A stretch of DNA of 64,000 bases, taken from assembly GCF_004138165.1 (NCBI RefSeq), contig NZ_RYFF01000027.1:1-64000 (forward strand), written 5' to 3'. The translations under genes and the position numbers were made by a program. Below are positions 7,014-15,706 of the stretch, piece by piece (within the stretch, counting starts at the first letter, position 1; each line of letters begins with the position of its first letter). The notes beneath the pieces were generated by a model. It saw nothing but the letters and a program-made list of their open reading frames with translations, made no database searches and was not told the DNA's origin. The stretch is from Candidatus Chloroploca sp. Khr17. Lineage in GTDB: Bacteria > Chloroflexota > Chloroflexia > Chloroflexales > Chloroflexaceae.

Positions 7014-8456
7014 ATGAGCACGCAAATCAGCACGACGGTTCACGATGCGGTAGGTGGGGCGGTGATCGAAGGGCTTGCGCTGGCGAAGGGCGAGATGCCG
7101 ACTCAGTCGGCGGCAAACCAGGTGCCGATGCCAGGCTTTCATACGGGCCTGGCCACGATGCCTCAGCATTTGCCCCGTCAGGTCTTTGGGCTTGCGGCCC
7201 AACTGGTTGTGCCCCCAGGAACATGGGCAGTTGTTCACCTGCCTGGCGGCGAGGCGACGATGTATACGCCGGGGAGCTACTGGCTCTGGTGTGCGCCGGG
7301 TGCGATCCTTGTCCAGTGGGTTGATGCACGTCGTCAGCAGGTGGTCATTGGCCCGATTGAAGGGTGGAGCGCCGACAAATGGCGGTTTCGGCTCTGGATG
7401 AGCGTGGATCTTGCGGTTGCTGATCCCTTGATCATTGCCGCCCACCGCGAACCAATCGTCGCAACGATTGCTGCGGCCCGGGCTGCGGTGCTCGCCTATA
7501 TCGAGCGGTATCCGCACGCGGCGCTGACCGGCTGTCAGGATGAACACGGAGGCATGGATGGGCCGGCCGCGTTTGTCCAGGCTCGTCTGTGCAACGATCC
7601 GGCGCTGGCTGGCCTCGAGATCATCAGTGTGCGCGTGCTTGATCGTCAGGGTGACGAACGCCAGATCGAGGCAGCTACGGCCGCAACAGTTGCCGCCGCC
7701 CAAATTGATGAAGAGCTACGGGTCGATGCGGCTCGCCACCGTGCACGGCTCCAGGAATTAGCCGCCAGGGCGACCGAATCTGAACGTGAGCATAGCCTGC
7801 GGATGAGCGCCGGGGCCGCTGAAGCCCGCGAGCGTCTCTTGCGGCAACAGGCCGAGGTGCAACAGGCAACCCTGGCCGCGCAGTTGGAGATCACGATGGC
7901 GCAGATCAAGGCCCATGTGGCCGAAATTGCGCACGATGAGCAGTCCTGGCAGAAGGATCAGGCTCGGTATCATCTGGAGTGGGAGCGGTTGCAGCAGCAG
8001 CAGGCCGAGGCTCATCGTACCGAGCAAGAGGTACGGCTGCTCGAAGTGCAACACGGCCTGGTACGTACCGAGGGTGAGCTTGCGCTGGCGGCGCAGGAAC
8101 GCCAGCATGCCCAGTTGCTCGCGCTGGCCGATTTGCAACAGAGTCTCACCGAGCAACGCGATCTCCGCGCCCAGGCGGTCGCCGAACGCCGTGAACAACA
8201 CGAGCGTGCGTTGCTCGACCTCCGTCTGCGGCACGATGCCTTGGTCGCCGAACAGATGACGCGCCTGGAACAGTGGCGCGTCGAGCATCGTGACCTTACC
8301 GTTGCCCAGCAGCGCCAGCACGACCGTCAACTGGCTGGCATCGCCGGTGCCGCCCGCATTGCCGCCGCTGCTGCCCATAGCAGCCCGACGATCGCCAGCG
8401 AAGGTCCGACTGTCGCTGACGCTGGCTTGAAATTGCTCCAGGATATGACTGAGTAA
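7014..8456 (+). CDS. SPFH/band-7-like protein with long coiled coil
   Basis: A 480-residue protein. The ATG at 7014 is preceded by AAGGAGAAG; an upstream in-frame extension lacks a good start. Residues about 60-220 look like an SPFH (stomatin/flotillin) domain: VVPPGTWAVVHLPGG, YTPGSYWLWCAPG, then RLWMSVDLAVADP and a helical stretch. Residues about 220-450 are a charged Glu/Gln/Arg/Ala-rich coiled coil, ending in an alanine-rich tail. No transmembrane helix is visible. SPFH proteins form oligomeric scaffolds, usually at membranes. The gene lies between the two cas operons on the Cmr strand, but has its own terminator, so its link to CRISPR rests on position only. Confidence 0.65.
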   Translation: MSTQISTTVHDAVGGAVIEGLALAKGEMPTQSAANQVPMPGFHTGLATMPQHLPRQVFGLAAQLVVPPGTWAVVHLPGGEATMYTPGSYWLWCAPGAILVQWVDARRQQVVIGPIEGWSADKWRFRLWMSVDLAVADPLIIAAHREPIVATIAAARAAVLAYIERYPHAALTGCQDEHGGMDGPAAFVQARLCNDPALAGLEIISVRVLDRQGDERQIEAATAATVAAAQIDEELRVDAARHRARLQELAARATESEREHSLRMSAGAAEARERLLRQQAEVQQATLAAQLEITMAQIKAHVAEIAHDEQSWQKDQARYHLEWERLQQQQAEAHRTEQEVRLLEVQHGLVRTEGELALAAQERQHAQLLALADLQQSLTEQRDLRAQAVAERREQHERALLDLRLRHDALVAEQMTRLEQWRVEHRDLTVAQQRQHDRQLAGIAGAARIAAAAAHSSPTIASEGPTVADAGLKLLQDMTE

Positions 8457-8465
8457 CGAAGATTT

Positions 8466-8510
8466 TCTCGCTGGCAAAAAGCAAGCTTTGCTTGCCTTTT
8501 GCCAGCGAGA
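8466..8510 (+). terminator. Rho-independent-type hairpin after the SPFH gene
   Basis: Arms of 20 bp (8466-8485 and 8491-8510) with one mismatch and a CTTTG loop, 9 bp after the stop codon. It separates the SPFH gene from the cas6-cmr operon, whose promoter overlaps its right arm. Confidence 0.8.
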
Positions 8511-8527
8511 CAAAAAAGGGTTATACT
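8499..8527 (+). promoter_or_regulatory. Candidate sigma-70 promoter of the cas6-cmr operon
   Basis: TTGCCA at 8499-8504 and TATACT at 8522-8527 are separated by exactly 17 bp, close to the primary sigma consensus. The cas6 start follows about 20 bp later, giving a very short leader. The -35 box lies in the right arm of the preceding terminator. Confidence 0.6.
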
Positions 8528-8548
8528 TGCCCCTATGAGGAATGAGCT

Positions 8549-9559
8549 ATGACCATGGATCAGAACTGGTCGACCAATGCGACGCTCACTCTCCCTCCCC
8601 TCTCGCTCATGCGCGTTCGTGTGGTCTATCGCATGCTTGCAGCAACAATGCTGCCCGCATACAAGGGTGCGCTCTTGCGGGGCGGTTTTGGCTATGCCTT
8701 TCAGCGTGCGACCTCAGCCTGCCCCCCGGCGTGTTGGGGCCATTCGGCGACCTGTCCGCACACGTTGATCTGTCCCTACCGCCAGGTCTTTGAACCAACC
8801 CGCCCTCCTGGTCGCAGCGGTGCCCTCCATAATCTCCACGACATTCCTCGCCCCTTTGTGATTGAACCACCGCTGGAACAGAAACGTGAATATAGGGCTG
8901 GTGATGCCCTTGAATTCGGTCTCGTTCTTATTGGCAGTGCCCTTGATCTTTTGCCCAACTTTCTCTACGGTTTTGCCGAGCTTGGACAGGCCGGACTTGG
9001 GCGCGATTACGTCCGTGCCCACCTTGAACGTGCGGATGTCTTGCGGCCCTTTCAACAACTGGGGGTCAATGTCTATACCAATGGCGAAGTGGATGTCCCG
9101 GTCGAACCACCAACCCACAACCTGGCCGAACTTCCCATGCATGCCGCAGAGTTGCCCGCTGATCTCCAACTGACCTTGCATACCCCGCTGCGCATCAAAG
9201 CAGGCGGGGCCTTCATCGAGCACGTTGACCTCGGGGCCATCGTGCAGGCGACCTGCTGGCGGCTCGCTGCCCTGACCAGTTTTTATGGCCTCGTTCCGTG
9301 GGACGACGACTACCGACCGATCGTCAGTGCCGCACGCCAAGTGCGGGTGGAACGCACCGCAATCCGCTGGGTTGATTGGGAACGCACCAGTACGCGCGGC
9401 GGTGAACGCCGCTCAATGAAGCTTGGCGGTCTGGTTGGCAGCGCCAGTCTGCGCAACGTGCCCCCCGATGTGCGCACCATCCTGCTCGCCGCAAGCCTCA
9501 TGCATACCGGCAAAGCGTGTGTTTTTGGGCATGGTCGCCTCGAAGTTTCACATATGTGA
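8549..9559 (+). CDS. cas6: pre-crRNA processing endoribonuclease Cas6
   Basis: A 336-residue RAMP protein. It resembles the Cas6 C-terminal family with an N-terminal cysteine cluster (CPPACWGHSATCPHTLICPY, about residues 58-77) that may bind zinc. The conserved end HTGKACVFGHGRLEV carries the glycine-rich RAMP loop. Cas6 cleaves the array transcript within each repeat to make crRNAs for the Cmr complex. The start at 8549 has a GAGGAATGAG site upstream; a second in-frame ATG occurs two codons later. It is first in the effector operon but separated from cas10 by 295 bp of palindromic repeats. Confidence 0.92.
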   Translation: MTMDQNWSTNATLTLPPLSLMRVRVVYRMLAATMLPAYKGALLRGGFGYAFQRATSACPPACWGHSATCPHTLICPYRQVFEPTRPPGRSGALHNLHDIPRPFVIEPPLEQKREYRAGDALEFGLVLIGSALDLLPNFLYGFAELGQAGLGRDYVRAHLERADVLRPFQQLGVNVYTNGEVDVPVEPPTHNLAELPMHAAELPADLQLTLHTPLRIKAGGAFIEHVDLGAIVQATCWRLAALTSFYGLVPWDDDYRPIVSAARQVRVERTAIRWVDWERTSTRGGERRSMKLGGLVGSASLRNVPPDVRTILLAASLMHTGKACVFGHGRLEVSHM

Positions 9560-9854
9560 CGAGGTGATATGGTGTAATACCAGTGTCAGCCTTCGCTTCG
9601 CTCCGAAGACACGGCTTCAGAATGGGGTATGCTTGCTTGACAGTTTGGAGTGCCGGCTTCAGCCGGCTGAGCTGGAAGCCGACTAAAGTCGGCACTCCAG
9701 CATACCAGGAAACGTCTTTTACAGACGACTCACTCGTCTGGGAACGAAGCTTTCTGACCTTCCTGGGTACGCGGGCGTCTCGTCCGCTTCGGGAGCACAA
9801 GCGGGCGGGACGCCCGCGCACCCAGGCTCGCAAAACACCGATAAGGAACACGCT
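9560..9854. repeat. Palindromic repeat island between cas6 and cas10
   Basis: No gene is visible here. There are at least two distinct elements. One is an inverted repeat around 9646-9698 made of GGAGTGCCG...CGGCACTCC with nested AGCCGACT halves. The other is a GC-rich palindrome at about 9762-9827, whose right side runs into GCACCCAGGCTCGCAAAACA. Near copies of the first occur at 42884, 48092, 52259 and 57926, and of the second at 36265. They could attenuate transcription between cas6 and the cmr genes. Confidence 0.75.
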
Positions 9855-11879
9855 ATGCAGTATCTCTTTCTCGCCAGCATTGGGCCCGTGCAAGAGTTTA
9901 TCGCGAGTGCGCGGCGCAGCCGTGATCTCTGGTTTGGATCATGGCTTTTGAGCGAGCTCTCGAAAGCTGCGGCGCTTGCCATTGTGACGTTCAAGACCGA
10001 CGATCTGGCGCGGCTGATCTTTCCCGCACCCGCTGCCACCGCCTTGCTCTTGCCCGAGACGAGTGAGACCCCGCTCGAGCAGCGCTTCAATGCGGCGAAT
10101 CGGTTGCTCGCGATCATTGAGGTTCCGTCAACCCAGGCTGACAAGGCCGCCGAAGAAGCGGTGCAAAGCCTCGCGAGCGCCCTCAAGACCGCGCTTGATG
10201 ATCGGCTTACGGCGATCCGTGACGCAACCTTTGCTGGAATTCCTGGCCGTCAGATGCTCAACACAACGCTGGCGTGGCAGCAGATCGACGATCTCGTTGA
10301 GTATACCTGGGTCGCGGTGCCGCTCGAGACCCTTGATGGCGCAACCTATGCCTCTGCCCGCCAGCGCCTTGAGGCGATGATGGCTGCGCGCAAGGCAACC
10401 CGCAATTTTGCCCAGGTGACCTGGGGTGAGATGGTGCCAAAATCGTCGCTCGACGGCATCCGTGAATCAGTGATCCCTGAAACAGCCTATCCCCGACGCG
10501 CCGATCAACCCGCCGTCCGCGAGCAGAAAGTGCAGGCGCTCTTCGATAACTATGGTGCCGGGGCCGCCGAGCGTCTGTCGGGCGTCGATCTGCTCAAACG
10601 CCATGGGCAGCGTGGCAAGGAAAACCGCTTTCCCAGTACCTCGCATTTTGCCGCCCTGCCGTTGATGCTGCGTTTGAGTGCCCCCGCGTATAGCGAGCGG
10701 GTGCAACCACTCTGGGCAACCTATCTCAAGGCCCTCCGGGAACTGGGGGTGAATCTGCATGCCGAACAGGTGCCTGAGCAGTTCGCGTTGGCGGGGCCTT
10801 TTGGCGTGTATGATGGTTCGCTGCTCTTCGAGACACGGCTGGTTGATGTTTTGAGTGATGAAACCAAGCTTGCCACAGCCCAGGCGGCCCTGCGGACGTT
10901 CTATCAGGGGCTTGCTTTTGTCGAAGCACCACGCACGCCGCTGCCCTACTATGCCTTGCTGCATGCCGATGGTGATCGTATGGGCCAGGCGATCGATCAC
11001 GAGGCGCAACAAGGCCCGGCACGCCATCGCGCCTTGTCGCAAGCCCTGAATGCGTTTGCCACCGGCGTCCCTGGCATTGTGCAACGCCATCACGGGGCCA
11101 CGGTCTATGCTGGTGGCGACGATGTGATGGCCTTTTTGCCGGTGCATACGGCCCTGGCATGCGCCCGTGAACTGGCCGATCTCTTTGCCGTACAGCTTCA
11201 ACCGTTTCAGAATACGCAGGGCGAAACGCCAACCCTCTCGGTGGGACTCGCGGTCGCCCATCATATCGAGCCGCTCGCCGATACGTTGCGCCTCGCGCGC
11301 AATGCTGAAAAAGCGGCCAAAAAGGTGCCTGGCAAGAATGCCCTGGCGATCACCCTCAGCAAGCGCAGTGGCGTAGATCGCAGCATTGACGGCACCTGGA
11401 GCAACCCCACGCAGCGGGAGGCCCTTCCCTGGGCTGCGATGGATACCCGCCTCACGCAGTGGATCATGCTCCATCGCCACGATGAATTGCCCGATGGGGC
11501 CGCCTATGAATTACGCGATCTGGCGAACCAACTCACCCTCGCTGAGGCAACCGAGGAGGTGGCGATCACGCAGGCCACCCTCGCTGAGGCAACCGAGGAG
11601 GAGGCAAAGATGCAGGCCACCCTGCAGCGGGCGATGCGCACCGATGCGGTGCGCGTGCTTGGCCGGAAGCGTAGTCAGCGGGGACGCGCTGCCTTTGATC
11701 AAGGCCTGAAGGACAGCCTGAAAAGCTTGTTGCATAAACAAAATGCCCCGGGCAAGTACGTTGTCACGCTGGCCGGTGTGGCTGATGAGATCATTCTTGC
11801 CAGGATCTTTGCCGATGCCTGCGATCTGGCTGAAGGTGCGCTGCAGAAAGGAAAAGAGCTTGAAGCTGTGGCTCATTGA
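9855..11879 (+). CDS. cas10: Type III-B Cas10/Cmr2, cyclase-competent and apparently HD-less
   Basis: A 674-residue Cas10 of the Cmr2 type. The N-terminus starts directly with the Cmr2 palm signature MQYLFLASIGPVQEFIASAR. I see no HD-nuclease domain in front of it. The second palm has HADGDRMGQ (about residue 370) and YAGGDDVMAF (about 417-426). The intact GGDD predicts synthesis of cyclic oligoadenylate when target RNA is bound. Near residues 561-588 a 14-residue unit (TLAEATEEVAITQA) is repeated in tandem. It is the largest subunit of the Cmr effector. The start at 9855 follows AAGGAACACGCT. Confidence 0.95.
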   Translation: MQYLFLASIGPVQEFIASARRSRDLWFGSWLLSELSKAAALAIVTFKTDDLARLIFPAPAATALLLPETSETPLEQRFNAANRLLAIIEVPSTQADKAAEEAVQSLASALKTALDDRLTAIRDATFAGIPGRQMLNTTLAWQQIDDLVEYTWVAVPLETLDGATYASARQRLEAMMAARKATRNFAQVTWGEMVPKSSLDGIRESVIPETAYPRRADQPAVREQKVQALFDNYGAGAAERLSGVDLLKRHGQRGKENRFPSTSHFAALPLMLRLSAPAYSERVQPLWATYLKALRELGVNLHAEQVPEQFALAGPFGVYDGSLLFETRLVDVLSDETKLATAQAALRTFYQGLAFVEAPRTPLPYYALLHADGDRMGQAIDHEAQQGPARHRALSQALNAFATGVPGIVQRHHGATVYAGGDDVMAFLPVHTALACARELADLFAVQLQPFQNTQGETPTLSVGLAVAHHIEPLADTLRLARNAEKAAKKVPGKNALAITLSKRSGVDRSIDGTWSNPTQREALPWAAMDTRLTQWIMLHRHDELPDGAAYELRDLANQLTLAEATEEVAITQATLAEATEEEAKMQATLQRAMRTDAVRVLGRKRSQRGRAAFDQGLKDSLKSLLHKQNAPGKYVVTLAGVADEIILARIFADACDLAEGALQKGKELEAVAH

Positions 11880-13110
11880 ACCGCGTGACCCGTTGATCGT
11901 CCGCGATGGCCGACCGTTCGGCCCCGATCCCGGGGCGCGTGCGACCTCGCTGCCGTTTCCGCTGCCTTCCACAACGACTGGGGCCTTTCGCGCACGGCTT
12001 GGGGCCCACCTCGGCGGCGATTTTACCCGCCAGGAGCTGATCGATCAGTTGCGCGCAACCAGGGTGCGTGGACCGTTGCTGGTGGAGCTTGACGACGAAA
12101 GTCGTGTGGTCAACTGGCTCTTGCCTGCCCCTGCCGATGCGCTGCTTTTGAAGCAGGAAACGCCAGCGCAACACGTCTGTCGTCGCTTGCTGCCGCTTGA
12201 ACCCTTTCCGGGTACCTTGACCGATTATGCGGCTGAAAAATTGAGCATGGTCGCGCCCGTCGTCTATGCGCCCGATAAAGTGGCCCCCGATACGCCTACC
12301 TTCTGGTACTGGGAACAGATGCAACCCTGGCTGCACGATCCGCCTGACGAGCAGACGCTTCAACCTACGACCCTCGGTCATCGGGGGCCGTCAGCCGAAC
12401 AGCGGATGCATGTGAGCGTGTATGCCGCGACCGGCACCGCCGACGAGGGCATGCTCTTTCAAACGAGTGGGTTGGTCTTTACGCATCGTTCTGGATCCAG
12501 CGCACAGACCTCCCTGACGAGTTCGCGTCGGCTTGCGCTGGCGCTCTTTGCCGAGGCTGAGTTTGCTCCGCAACTCGCCCCGATGGGCGGCGAACGTCGG
12601 CTGATGCACTGGTATCCGGCGGTTGATGACGCGGCAACGCCGTTGCCCGCGACCTGTCCCGAGCCCATCCGTGCGTTGATCCGCACCAAGCGGGCCTGCC
12701 GCGTGGTGCTCGTGACCCCTGCCATGTTCGAGGCCGGCTTTCGCCCGGCATGGCTGCTCGCTGCTCACGCGGGCCTCACTGCAACCCTTGCCGCTGCCGT
12801 CGTCGCCCGCCCGCAGGTGATGTCAGGGTGGGATCTGCTCGCTGACAACGGCCCTCGTTCACGCGGCAAGCCAAAGCCAACGCGGCGCCTCGCACCTGCC
12901 GGCAGCGTCTATTTTCTCACGCTTCCCGATGCGACGCAGGGCGATGATGCGGCCATTGATGCCTGGATCGATGCGATCTGGTTGCAGTGTGTGAGCGATG
13001 CCGCCCAGGATCGCGCTGATGGCTTTGGCTTGGCGCTGCTCGGTGGCTGGAGTGGAACCTTGCGTACGATGAAGATACAGGAGCAAAGCAATGCGGACAC
13101 CTCCTCCTGA
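11860..13110 (+). CDS. cmr3: Type III-B RAMP protein Cmr3
   Basis: A 416-residue protein. The frame has no good ATG, and a TTG at 11860, about 10 bp after AAAGGA, gives the typical Cmr3 start LKLWLIEPRDPLIVRDGRPFG. It thus overlaps cas10 by 20 bp. Cmr3 has a double ferredoxin-like RAMP fold, binds the crRNA 5' handle and contacts Cas10 in the Cmr complex. The conserved region LPFPLPSTTTGAFRARLG is the Cmr3 motif near the N-terminus. The choice of start is moderately sure; the family is clear. Confidence 0.92.
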   Translation: MKLWLIEPRDPLIVRDGRPFGPDPGARATSLPFPLPSTTTGAFRARLGAHLGGDFTRQELIDQLRATRVRGPLLVELDDESRVVNWLLPAPADALLLKQETPAQHVCRRLLPLEPFPGTLTDYAAEKLSMVAPVVYAPDKVAPDTPTFWYWEQMQPWLHDPPDEQTLQPTTLGHRGPSAEQRMHVSVYAATGTADEGMLFQTSGLVFTHRSGSSAQTSLTSSRRLALALFAEAEFAPQLAPMGGERRLMHWYPAVDDAATPLPATCPEPIRALIRTKRACRVVLVTPAMFEAGFRPAWLLAAHAGLTATLAAAVVARPQVMSGWDLLADNGPRSRGKPKPTRRLAPAGSVYFLTLPDATQGDDAAIDAWIDAIWLQCVSDAAQDRADGFGLALLGGWSGTLRTMKIQEQSNADTSS

Positions 13111-14374
13111 CGCGCCAGCAAACATCAGCAAAAAGGCCACGCCTGACCTGGTGACCCAGGTGCGCGCGTACCGCCTGCTCACCCCACTCTTTGGCGGCGG
13201 CGCGATCCCACAGCAGGCCGATGAAGTGACGGTGGTGCGTGGCACCGAGGTACGTGGGCACCTGCGCTTCTGGTGGCGTGCGACGCGCGGCGGCCAGGCC
13301 AATGGCGATCTCAAGCGGCTCAAAGAGGCCGAAGATCGCCTCTGGGGGGCACCGAGTGACCCTGCGAAGCGCAGTGGCCCGTCGAAGATCCAGGTGGTCG
13401 TCGAGCCAACCAGTCGGGGGGAGGTCTTTCAGGTCAAGGATGGCCGCGGGCAGTCGGTTGCCGTTGGTCATTTCCGCTCACCCTACAGCTATGTGGCCTT
13501 TCCGCTGCAACAGACCGAAGGCACGGTACGTGCCAACGTTGGTTTTACGCTGACCATCACCTACGCGGCCCAGGATGCCGCCGACGTCGAGGCCGCGCTC
13601 TGGGCCTGGGAGACGTTTGGTGGCCTGGGTGCCCGCACGCGCCGCGGGTTTGGGGCATTGCAACGGGTGGATCAGCCTGGCGCACCCGCAGGCGATCTGC
13701 TCGCCCTCGTGCGCCAAGGGCTGAAGGATCATGTCGTCAACGGAACCTGGCCCAGCCATGTGCCCCATCTGACGCCAACAATGCCCATCGTGGTCACCCG
13801 TTCGTATCAAGATAGCCTCGCCGCGTGGCGCTTCCTCTTTGAACGCCTGAAAGAGTTTCGCCAGGCCCGCACAAAACGCCTCGGACGGAGCAATTGGCCT
13901 GAACCAGAGGCGATCCGCAACCTGACGGGCTATCGCTCGAAGGCCCATCAACCCATGCCCACTAGTGGCAAATTTCCGCGGGCTGCGTTTGGCTTGCCAA
14001 TCATTTTTCAGTTCAAACGTGATGATCAACGTGAAGGCGATCCTCGTGGCAATAATACGCTGCTTGGCGAGACAAAAGATGGTCAGATCCGTGATCGCCT
14101 GGCGAGTCCCCTGATCCTGCGCCCGCTTGCCGATGGGGGCGCAGCGTATGGTCTGGCGGCCGTGCTGCAAGGGGTCGCGCTGCCTGACCGCCTGATCATC
14201 AAATATGGTCAGCGCCTCCGCAACGGACGGGATCACGACCAGGTTGACGCAATCCTGACCCCCGACGAAGCACGTGAACTGCGTGGCCCCAACAATCAGG
14301 GGACGCTGCTTGGCCCCGAGACGGATGTTGTGCAAGCCTTCTTAACCTTCCTCGAAAGGAACAACAATGCCTGA
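13091..14374 (+). CDS. cmr1: Type III-B RAMP protein Cmr1
   Basis: A 427-residue protein. The N-terminal RAMP signature is plain: YRLLTPLFGGG, then VRGTEVRGHLRFWWRATRGG (about residues 53-72). A glycine-rich loop follows in GGLGARTRRGFGAL. Cmr1 sits at the 3' end of the crRNA at the head of the effector. The gene overlaps cmr3 by 20 bp and cmr4 by 8 bp, so the genes are probably translated together. Confidence 0.95.
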   Translation: MRTPPPDAPANISKKATPDLVTQVRAYRLLTPLFGGGAIPQQADEVTVVRGTEVRGHLRFWWRATRGGQANGDLKRLKEAEDRLWGAPSDPAKRSGPSKIQVVVEPTSRGEVFQVKDGRGQSVAVGHFRSPYSYVAFPLQQTEGTVRANVGFTLTITYAAQDAADVEAALWAWETFGGLGARTRRGFGALQRVDQPGAPAGDLLALVRQGLKDHVVNGTWPSHVPHLTPTMPIVVTRSYQDSLAAWRFLFERLKEFRQARTKRLGRSNWPEPEAIRNLTGYRSKAHQPMPTSGKFPRAAFGLPIIFQFKRDDQREGDPRGNNTLLGETKDGQIRDRLASPLILRPLADGGAAYGLAAVLQGVALPDRLIIKYGQRLRNGRDHDQVDAILTPDEARELRGPNNQGTLLGPETDVVQAFLTFLERNNNA

Positions 14375-15305
14375 TACGTCGTCGGTAAGCGTGGTTTTGC
14401 TCCACGCCCTCTCGCCCTTGCACGCCGGAACAGGCCAGGGCATCGGCGTGATTGATCTGCCGATTGCCCGCGAGAAGGCCACCGGACTCCCGTTTCTGCC
14501 TGGTTCATCGTTCAAAGGAACCCTGCGCGATTGGTGCGAAACGCAGAAAGATAAGCCAGCGTGCGAAAAGGTCTTTGGGCCGCCCACCGACCGGGCCGAT
14601 GAACACGCCGGAGCAGCGCAGTTTGCCGATCTGCGGTTGCTCTTGCTGCCGGTGCGCAGTTTCCGTGGCACCTTTGCCTGGGTCACCTCGCCATATCTGC
14701 TGCGCCGTTTTGCCCGCGAAGCACGCGAGGCCGGGTTGCCCGCCCTTCCGACCGTCATTCCTGAACCGGCCGATGCCGCGCCAACCGCGCAGGCCGATGC
14801 GGCTGAGGCGCTGGTCACCGCAACATCAACGCTTGGTCTTCAACAGGGCAACGCGACCTATGTCTACCTGGAAGATCTTGACCTTGCCTTCAAGGACGAT
14901 ACGCAGGCAACGCTCTGGGCGAGTTGGCTTGGCCAACAACTCTTTCCGAACGGTGGCGATCATGCCGCGTGGCAAACGATGCTGCAAGAACGCTTCTGTC
15001 TTGTCCACGATAATATCATGAGCTTTCTGCTCGAAACCGCGCTTGAAATTACTGCCCGCGTACGGCTTGAAGATAGCAGCAAAACCGTTGCCCAAGGCGG
15101 TCTCTGGTACGAAGAAGCGCTGCCTGCCGAGACCGTGCTGACCGGATTGGTGCTTGCCAGCCCGATCAGCGCCAGTGGTGCGACCACTCAGGATGTCGAA
15201 GGCGTCTTGCTTGCCGCAAGTCGAAGCACGCACCAGTTTGGGGGCAAGGCCACGGTTGGGCGCGGTCTCTGCCGCTTTACCGTCGCACGAAAGGGGAAAG
15301 CGTGA
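14367..15305 (+). CDS. cmr4: Type III-B RAMP protein Cmr4 (backbone, target-RNA cleavage)
   Basis: A 312-residue Cmr4/Cas7-type protein. Motifs seen are LHALSPLHAGTGQGIGVIDLPI at the start, GLPFLPGSSFKGTLRDWC (about residues 46-63) and the C-terminal glycine-rich FGGKATVGRGLCRF. Cmr4 polymerises along the crRNA, and in characterised complexes a loop aspartate cuts target RNA every six nucleotides. A ribosome-binding AAAGGAAC precedes the start. It overlaps cmr1 and cmr5. Confidence 0.95.
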   Translation: MPDTSSVSVVLLHALSPLHAGTGQGIGVIDLPIAREKATGLPFLPGSSFKGTLRDWCETQKDKPACEKVFGPPTDRADEHAGAAQFADLRLLLLPVRSFRGTFAWVTSPYLLRRFAREAREAGLPALPTVIPEPADAAPTAQADAAEALVTATSTLGLQQGNATYVYLEDLDLAFKDDTQATLWASWLGQQLFPNGGDHAAWQTMLQERFCLVHDNIMSFLLETALEITARVRLEDSSKTVAQGGLWYEEALPAETVLTGLVLASPISASGATTQDVEGVLLAASRSTHQFGGKATVGRGLCRFTVARKGKA

Positions 15306-15706
15306 TGCAAACGCGCAATCAACGCCTGGCCGCAACCATCTATGCCCAGGTTGTCCCACTAAAGGATCATCCTGAAAAGACAAAGTATGGCTCGATGGCG
15401 CATCAACTGCCGGTGCTGATCCACACCGCCGGGCTGGCGCAGGCGCTCACCTTTGTTGCGGCCAAGGGCAACGCGAAGAAGAAGGAAGACGAGGACGCCT
15501 ATTTTCGGCTGCTGCGCGATCTCGCCCAGGTCGTGCTTGATGGGCCAGACGAGCAGCGCACGCGGGCGGCTCTCTTGCAGCGCACCCGCGAAGTACCGCT
15601 GGGGGGCTATATGCTGCTCACGCGGCGCACCCTGGAAGCGTTGCTCTGGTATAAGCGGTTTGCCCAAGCAGAACTGGATGTCGAGGGGCCGGAGGTATCT
15701 TCATGA
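15305..15706 (+). CDS. cmr5: Type III-B small subunit Cmr5
   Basis: A 133-residue helical protein with the Cmr5 start MQTRNQRLAATIYAQV and the conserved tail GGYMLLTRRTLEALLWYKRFAQAEL. Cmr5 is the small subunit lining the target RNA in the Cmr complex. The ATG at 15305 overlaps the cmr4 stop (TGATG); a GTG one codon earlier is an alternative. Confidence 0.92.
   Translation: MQTRNQRLAATIYAQVVPLKDHPEKTKYGSMAHQLPVLIHTAGLAQALTFVAAKGNAKKKEDEDAYFRLLRDLAQVVLDGPDEQRTRAALLQRTREVPLGGYMLLTRRTLEALLWYKRFAQAELDVEGPEVSS

Noticed and set aside
9560-9854. Second small CRISPR array between cas6 and cas10
   Set aside because: The repeats are inverted and of different families; there are no regularly spaced direct repeats.
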